DNA of 10,469 bases from an uncultured bacterium (GTDB lineage Bacteria; Bacteroidota; Bacteroidia; Chitinophagales; Chitinophagaceae). The position numbers and the translations under genes were made by a program. Position 1 is the first letter of the stretch. Each line of letters begins with the position of its first letter. The stretch covers positions 1 to 10,469 of the forward strand of contig CAJBPC010000809.1 of assembly GCA_903957405.1 (NCBI GenBank). Reading direction: 5' to 3'. Shown in pieces: positions 6,923-10,469 of this stretch. The notes under the pieces were generated by a model. The model was given only the letters and a program-made list of their open reading frames with translations, was not told where the DNA came from and did no database searches.

Positions 6923-8932
6923 TTATTTCAATGTTGCATAGTTGATCTTCACGTCACGGATCGAGGTTGGCAGCCATACTTGCATCTCTGTCTTTCCCCT
7001 GTTTGCCCAGGTGTAATAGGGGATGGCGATGATCTTACGATCCTCGGTCTTCGCGGATCGGCCGTCATCACCGATGACGAGCACGGGCACAGTTGCCGAC
7101 AGCGCCAGCACCTTTTCATCTGTCACGCTGAATGGCACAGTCTCGAATGTCGTGTTTTCCGGGACGATGATGTTCCATGCATGCTGCCCGTTGTCGGTGC
7201 CTTCAACGCAATACACCAGAGGTCCACGCTGAATGGCGGTGCGGTATTGGTTTTGCTTCACTTCGTCCCTTGCCATCACCTGCTCGACTTTCATCGGGAA
7301 TTCAAATTCAAGAACATCCCCTTTCTTCCATGACTGATCGATTACGGCGTATCCATCACGCATGGCATAGGGAACGGATCTTCCATTCACAGTGAATTGG
7401 ATCTCCGGGTCGTTGGTTTTGGCCGTGGAGGTCTTGTACAGGTCGCCCGGCACGGACTGTCCAAGCAACCATCCGGGTATCCGCACTTGCACTTTGAATC
7501 TGCTTTTTTGGGTCGGGTCTATGTGGAGTGCGATCTTTCCGTTCCATGGGTAATCCGTCACCAATCTGACATGGACATCCGATTTTCCTATTTTGAAAGT
7601 CGTGTTGCTGCCCACGAAAAGGTTCACGGCAAATCCGTCCTTTGCCGTAGCGTAGACGTAGTTGCCCAATGACGCCACCAGCCTTGCGATGTTTGAAGGG
7701 CAACAGGCTGTGCCGAACCATTCTCTGCGTTGGTGTTGCCCTTTGGAAGCGAGCGGGTTGCCATAGAAGAATCTGTCACCGGTCAGGCTCAGTCCGTCGA
7801 GTGCACCGTTGTACAGGCTCCGTTCCAGCACATCCATGTACTCCGACTTTCCGGTGAGGGCGTTCATGCGTTGGTTCCAGAAGACCATGCCCACGGATGC
7901 ACAGGTTTCGCAGTACGCTTCCTCGTTAGGTAGGTCATAGTCCTTGCTGAACCCTTCGTTGCTGCCTGCCGAGCCGATGCCTCCTGTGATGTACATGTTC
8001 CGGAACACGACATCCTCCCATACGGTCCGCATGGCCCTGACGTAGTCGGCATCCCCTGTCGCTGCGGCAACGTCGGCGGCTCCCGTGTAGAGGTACATGG
8101 CGCGCACCGCGTGTCCGGTGATCTCTTTTTGTTCTTTGACAGGCAACACATCCTGCGCATACGCGGTGTCCTTCCAGTCTGTCCATGTATATCCTTTCGC
8201 ATGGCCTTTACCCCTTTCCGACAACAGCCATTCGGCCATATCCAGATACTTCCGATTGCCGGTGGTCTTGAACAGTTTCACCAGGGCAAGCTCTAGTTCC
8301 TGGTGGCCGGTCACCCAGTGGCGTTTGCCCGGGCCGAAGATCGCATCGAAATGATCAGCCCATCGGGTGGCGACATCGAGCAGTTTCCGTTTTCCGGTTG
8401 CATCGAAATAGGCGACGGCTGCTTCTATGAGATGCCCGTTGTTGTAATCCTCGTGCATGCTCATGTCGCTGTATCGTTTAGCCGGATCCGTTAGTGTGTA
8501 GAAGGTGTTCAGGTATCCGTCAGGTTGCTGCGCCGCTGCGATCTTTCCGATCCATTCATCGCATTTCCTTTCCATCTCCGCATTCGGATGGGTCTTGAGC
8601 GAATAAGCCATCGCCTCCAGTGCCTTGAAGACATCGCTGTCATCATAGAAGATCCCCTCGTGTTTCTCACCTTTGTTCCGTGCGACCTTTTCGAAGTTCC
8701 GGATGCGGGCGGTGTTGACCTCCGTCTGGTAGATGCACGCCTCCAGCGTCTTGGTGGCGACCTTCCCGATCTTCGGCTTCCAGAAAGCGTCGGTGATATC
8801 GACCTTTGAGAAGTTAACCGGGTCGAAAGTCTGTATGCCGTGCATCTGCTGTTGAGCATGGGCGGCGAGCATCACGGTCAGAAAAGCGATCGTTGTGCGG
8901 ATATATTTCATTTCTACATTGGGTTTGATCAT
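6923..8932 (-). CDS. Exported GH127 beta-L-arabinofuranosidase family protein
   Basis: A 669-residue protein. From the second ATG (8911) it begins MKYIRTTIAFLTVMLAAHA, a clean Sec signal peptide cleaved before QQQ. The ATG at 8932 adds seven residues and cannot be excluded; AGAAG lies just upstream of it. The mature protein has the GH127 (alpha/alpha)6-barrel then beta-sandwich layout. By comparison with Bifidobacterium longum HypBA1 (Glu338, Cys340, Cys417, Cys418), the zinc site and Cys nucleophile are present: E342 and C344 in CETCAS, C410 and C411 in TACCPSN. Other conserved features are YNNGHLIEA (163-171), VTGHQELELA (207-216) and ITGHAVRAMYL (271-281). HypBA1 releases L-arabinose from beta-1,2-linked Araf and from Araf bound to hydroxyproline. 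GH127 has other specificities too, but the neighbouring hydroxyproline genes favour this one. The gap to the YciI gene upstream is 9 bases. Confidence 0.92.
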   Translation of the reverse strand: MIKPNVEMKYIRTTIAFLTVMLAAHAQQQMHGIQTFDPVNFSKVDITDAFWKPKIGKVATKTLEACIYQTEVNTARIRNFEKVARNKGEKHEGIFYDDSDVFKALEAMAYSLKTHPNAEMERKCDEWIGKIAAAQQPDGYLNTFYTLTDPAKRYSDMSMHEDYNNGHLIEAAVAYFDATGKRKLLDVATRWADHFDAIFGPGKRHWVTGHQELELALVKLFKTTGNRKYLDMAEWLLSERGKGHAKGYTWTDWKDTAYAQDVLPVKEQKEITGHAVRAMYLYTGAADVAAATGDADYVRAMRTVWEDVVFRNMYITGGIGSAGSNEGFSKDYDLPNEEAYCETCASVGMVFWNQRMNALTGKSEYMDVLERSLYNGALDGLSLTGDRFFYGNPLASKGQHQRREWFGTACCPSNIARLVASLGNYVYATAKDGFAVNLFVGSNTTFKIGKSDVHVRLVTDYPWNGKIALHIDPTQKSRFKVQVRIPGWLLGQSVPGDLYKTSTAKTNDPEIQFTVNGRSVPYAMRDGYAVIDQSWKKGDVLEFEFPMKVEQVMARDEVKQNQYRTAIQRGPLVYCVEGTDNGQHAWNIIVPENTTFETVPFSVTDEKVLALSATVPVLVIGDDGRSAKTEDRKIIAIPYYTWANRGKTEMQVWLPTSIRDVKINYATLK

Positions 8933-8941
8933 TGTCTTCTA

Positions 8942-9232
8942 TCATACATCCGCCACGCGGAACGGCTTCACTTCGATGTGCTTCCAGACACCTTTTGCGA
9001 TGTAGGGCTCTTCGGCGTACCACTGATTGAATTCCTCCTCGGTGTGGAATTGTACGATCATGACAGAGCCTGTCATTCGTCCATTGTCATCGAGTATGGC
9101 ACCGCCTGTGATGAAGTGGTTGTTGGCTTTCAATTCCCTTGCGCCTGCCAAATGTTGCGGTCTCGCTTCAGCCCTTCTTTCAGGAGCCTGATGGTCGGTA
9201 TCATCGTATGCGATGATCACGTATTGTTTCAT
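8942..9232 (-). CDS. YciI-like family protein
   Basis: A 96-residue protein with the ferredoxin-like YciI fold pattern: MKQYVIIAYD strand, a helix with the conserved His in RPQHL (H27), then a strand-turn GGAILDDNGRMTGSVMIVQF with acidic residues D48/D49, a helix EEEFNQWYAEEPY, and a final strand WKHIEVKPFRV. The His and Asp match the conserved pair proposed as a catalytic dyad in YciI proteins. Activities in the family are mostly unknown; some relatives are dehalogenase- or isomerase-like. It lies between the epimerase gene (39-base gap) and the GH127 gene (9-base gap), so it is very probably co-transcribed with the hydroxyproline genes. A role in handling reactive imine/enamine intermediates, as RidA does for D-amino acid oxidation, is only a guess. 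Confidence 0.85.
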   Translation of the reverse strand: MKQYVIIAYDDTDHQAPERRAEARPQHLAGARELKANNHFITGGAILDDNGRMTGSVMIVQFHTEEEFNQWYAEEPYIAKGVWKHIEVKPFRVADV

Positions 9233-9271
9233 TGGTGTCAGTTGTTGTGTTCATGAATCACGGCAGGATCG

Positions 9272-10291
9272 TCAAAGTACCTGAAACCCTTGTGCGTATG
9301 GGTCATCATCCCGATCGATGGAGATGGTGTTATGACCGTAAATCCTCGCCCATCCTTCGATGGATGGTATGATGGCGGGCCTTCCTCCGACGGTTGTTTC
9401 GCCCTCTATCCTGCCGACGAACTTGCTGCCGATGATGCTCTCGTGTGCGAATACATCTCCTGTTTGCAGTTTTCCTTTTGCGTGCCATTGGGCCATGCGT
9501 GCGCTGGTACCTGTGCCGCATGGCGACCTGTCAATCGCCTTATCGCCATAGAAGACGGCATTCCTGGCGGTGGAACCGTCATCGATGGGGGCACCCGTCC
9601 AGAGGATATGGGAGCAGCCTTTGATGGTCGGGTCGTCAGGGTGTACGAAAACATATCGGTCATTGATCCTTTTGCGGAGCTCCCTCGCCCAACCCACCAG
9701 CTTGTCGGCAGTGAAATGTTCGAGGCCGGGGAAGTTGGGCTGCACGTCAACGATCGCATAGAAATTACCGCCATAAGCGACATCGAAGGTAAGCTCACCC
9801 AGATCGGGACAGTCTGCTGTCAGGCCTTCAGCTGCCAGATATGAAGGGACATTCGTCAGTTTGACGGACTTCACCTTTCCCCCATCCTGCTTGTATTCAA
9901 TTTCCACTAGCCCTGCAGGTGCTTCCATCCGGATCTTTCCGGGTACGCGAGGTTTTACGAGGCCGGCCTCTACGGCGATGGTGATGGTGCCGATCGTACC
10001 GTGGCCGCACATGGGCAGACAACCACTTGTTTCGATGAACAGTACCGCGAAATCGTTTTGCGCATCATGCGGCGGGTAGAGTATGCTTCCGCTCATCATA
10101 TCATGACCTCTTGGTTCGAACATCAGTCCTTTTCGGATCCAGTCGAATTCCTTCAGGAAATGCTGGCGTTTGGCGCTCATGTCTTTCCCCACAAGTGCCG
10201 GTCCTCCTTTCGCGACGAGCCTCACGGGATTCCCGCAAGTGTGCGCATCGATGCACTCAAATATATGTCCGGATAAGGGAGGTTGACTCAT
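9272..10291 (-). CDS. 4-hydroxyproline 2-epimerase (proline racemase superfamily)
   Basis: Interconverts trans-4-hydroxy-L-proline and cis-4-hydroxy-D-proline without cofactor, the first step of bacterial hydroxyproline catabolism. From the ATG at 10291 it has 339 residues, the usual family length. The N-terminal IDAHTCGNPVRLV is at 14-26. The first catalytic Cys is C95 in PMCGHGTIG, and the second is C258 in DRSPCGTGTSARMAQ. Two Cys bases mark an epimerase/racemase; the dehydratase branch has Thr at one site. The GHGTIG context, EPRGHDMMSGSILYPP (59-74) and VAYGGNFYAIV (172-182) match characterised hydroxyproline epimerases such as that of Brucella. No signal peptide, so it is cytoplasmic. 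The reading frame continues upstream to an ATG at 10303 and a TTG at 10336; the extra residues are not conserved as I recall the family. It appears to be the first gene of the five-gene minus-strand block. Confidence 0.95.
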   Translation of the reverse strand: MSQPPLSGHIFECIDAHTCGNPVRLVAKGGPALVGKDMSAKRQHFLKEFDWIRKGLMFEPRGHDMMSGSILYPPHDAQNDFAVLFIETSGCLPMCGHGTIGTITIAVEAGLVKPRVPGKIRMEAPAGLVEIEYKQDGGKVKSVKLTNVPSYLAAEGLTADCPDLGELTFDVAYGGNFYAIVDVQPNFPGLEHFTADKLVGWARELRKRINDRYVFVHPDDPTIKGCSHILWTGAPIDDGSTARNAVFYGDKAIDRSPCGTGTSARMAQWHAKGKLQTGDVFAHESIIGSKFVGRIEGETTVGGRPAIIPSIEGWARIYGHNTISIDRDDDPYAQGFQVL

Positions 10292-10411
10292 GTGACGATG
10301 CATTTCGGTGTCCGTAAAAATAGCGAAATCACGCAAAGGAACCGGTGCTTTGACATTCTAATTGCGGGAGCGGAAGAAGATGATTTGGCTTTACGTGCGG
10401 GTGCAGCGTGG

Positions 10412-10465
10412 GCGTTATTTAGAAGTTACCTAACGCTTGGAGGGTACCCCCCACTCTCCAAAAGT
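10412..10465. repeat. Overlapping dyads in the noncoding right edge
   Basis: GCGTTA (10412-10417) is mirrored by TAACGC (10431-10436), 13 bases apart. TTGGAG (10437-10442) is mirrored by CTCCAA (10456-10461), and on the minus strand that stem extends imperfectly outward. The loop holds GGGTACCC and a C run. This is the leader side of the epimerase gene. The CTCCAAAAGTCCCC ending resembles dispersed REP-like sequences I recall from Bacteroidota, but the window stops before that can be judged. A leader structure or an intergenic repeat are the main options. Confidence 0.3.
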
Positions 10466-10469
10466 CCCC

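Noticed and set aside
9290..9844. 184-codon plus-strand open frame opposite the hydroxyproline epimerase
   Set aside because: The minus strand is unmistakably the epimerase with both catalytic Cys motifs; the plus frame shows no domain or plausible start context.
10304..10336. TTG start at 10336 for the epimerase
   Set aside because: It adds residues ahead of the conserved N-terminal strand; in-frame ATGs at 10303 and 10291 give the usual family length.
10428..10434. ACCTAAC/GTTAGGT matching the integron attC core consensus, also present at 26-32
   Set aside because: A 7-mer like this is expected about once per window by chance. No properly paired second core or full attC fold was found, and the epimerase gene belongs to an operon rather than a cassette.

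Overview
The window looks like a chromosomal stretch of a Bacteroidota bacterium, probably a Chitinophagaceae-like saprophyte from soil or plant material. This rests on protein resemblance (a DUF4442 hot-dog protein, a beta-CASP metallo-beta-lactamase, a membrane-anchored C1 peptidase starting MPIRM..., exported GH127 and GH5-type hydrolases) and on the general lack of Shine-Dalgarno sequences. No rRNA or tRNA gene and no CRISPR array was seen. Most of the window is moderately GC-rich (sampled lines up to about 60%). The first ~570 bases are clearly AT-richer (sampled lines about 32-43% GC).

Layout: (1) Positions 45-335, minus strand: a small MNT-type nucleotidyltransferase, the usual antitoxin half of MNT/HEPN modules, in the AT-rich left edge with no partner visible. 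(2) Positions 572-4379, plus strand: a membrane-anchored papain-like C1 peptidase with a C-terminal DUF4384-like region, a likely terminator, a DUF4442 hot-dog protein, and a beta-CASP RNase-type metallo-beta-lactamase. These look like separate housekeeping-type units. (3) Positions 4458-10291, minus strand: five co-oriented genes. In transcription order they are 4-hydroxyproline 2-epimerase, a YciI-like protein, an exported GH127 beta-L-arabinofuranosidase, an exported GH5/clan GH-A hydrolase, and a DadA-like FAD-dependent D-amino acid (D-hydroxyproline) dehydrogenase. The two blocks converge at 4380-4457.

The minus-strand block is the most interesting part. Epimerase plus D-hydroxyproline dehydrogenase are the first two steps of bacterial trans-4-hydroxy-L-proline breakdown. 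GH127 is the family of the Bifidobacterium enzyme that removes beta-L-arabinofuranose from hydroxyproline-linked arabinans of plant extensins. Two exported glycosidases between the two amino-acid enzymes suggest one locus that strips sugar from plant hydroxyproline-rich glycoproteins and then burns the freed hydroxyproline. The later pathway enzymes (pyrroline-4-hydroxy-2-carboxylate deaminase, alpha-ketoglutarate semialdehyde dehydrogenase), transporters, SusC/D proteins and arabinose genes are not in the window and would have to lie elsewhere.
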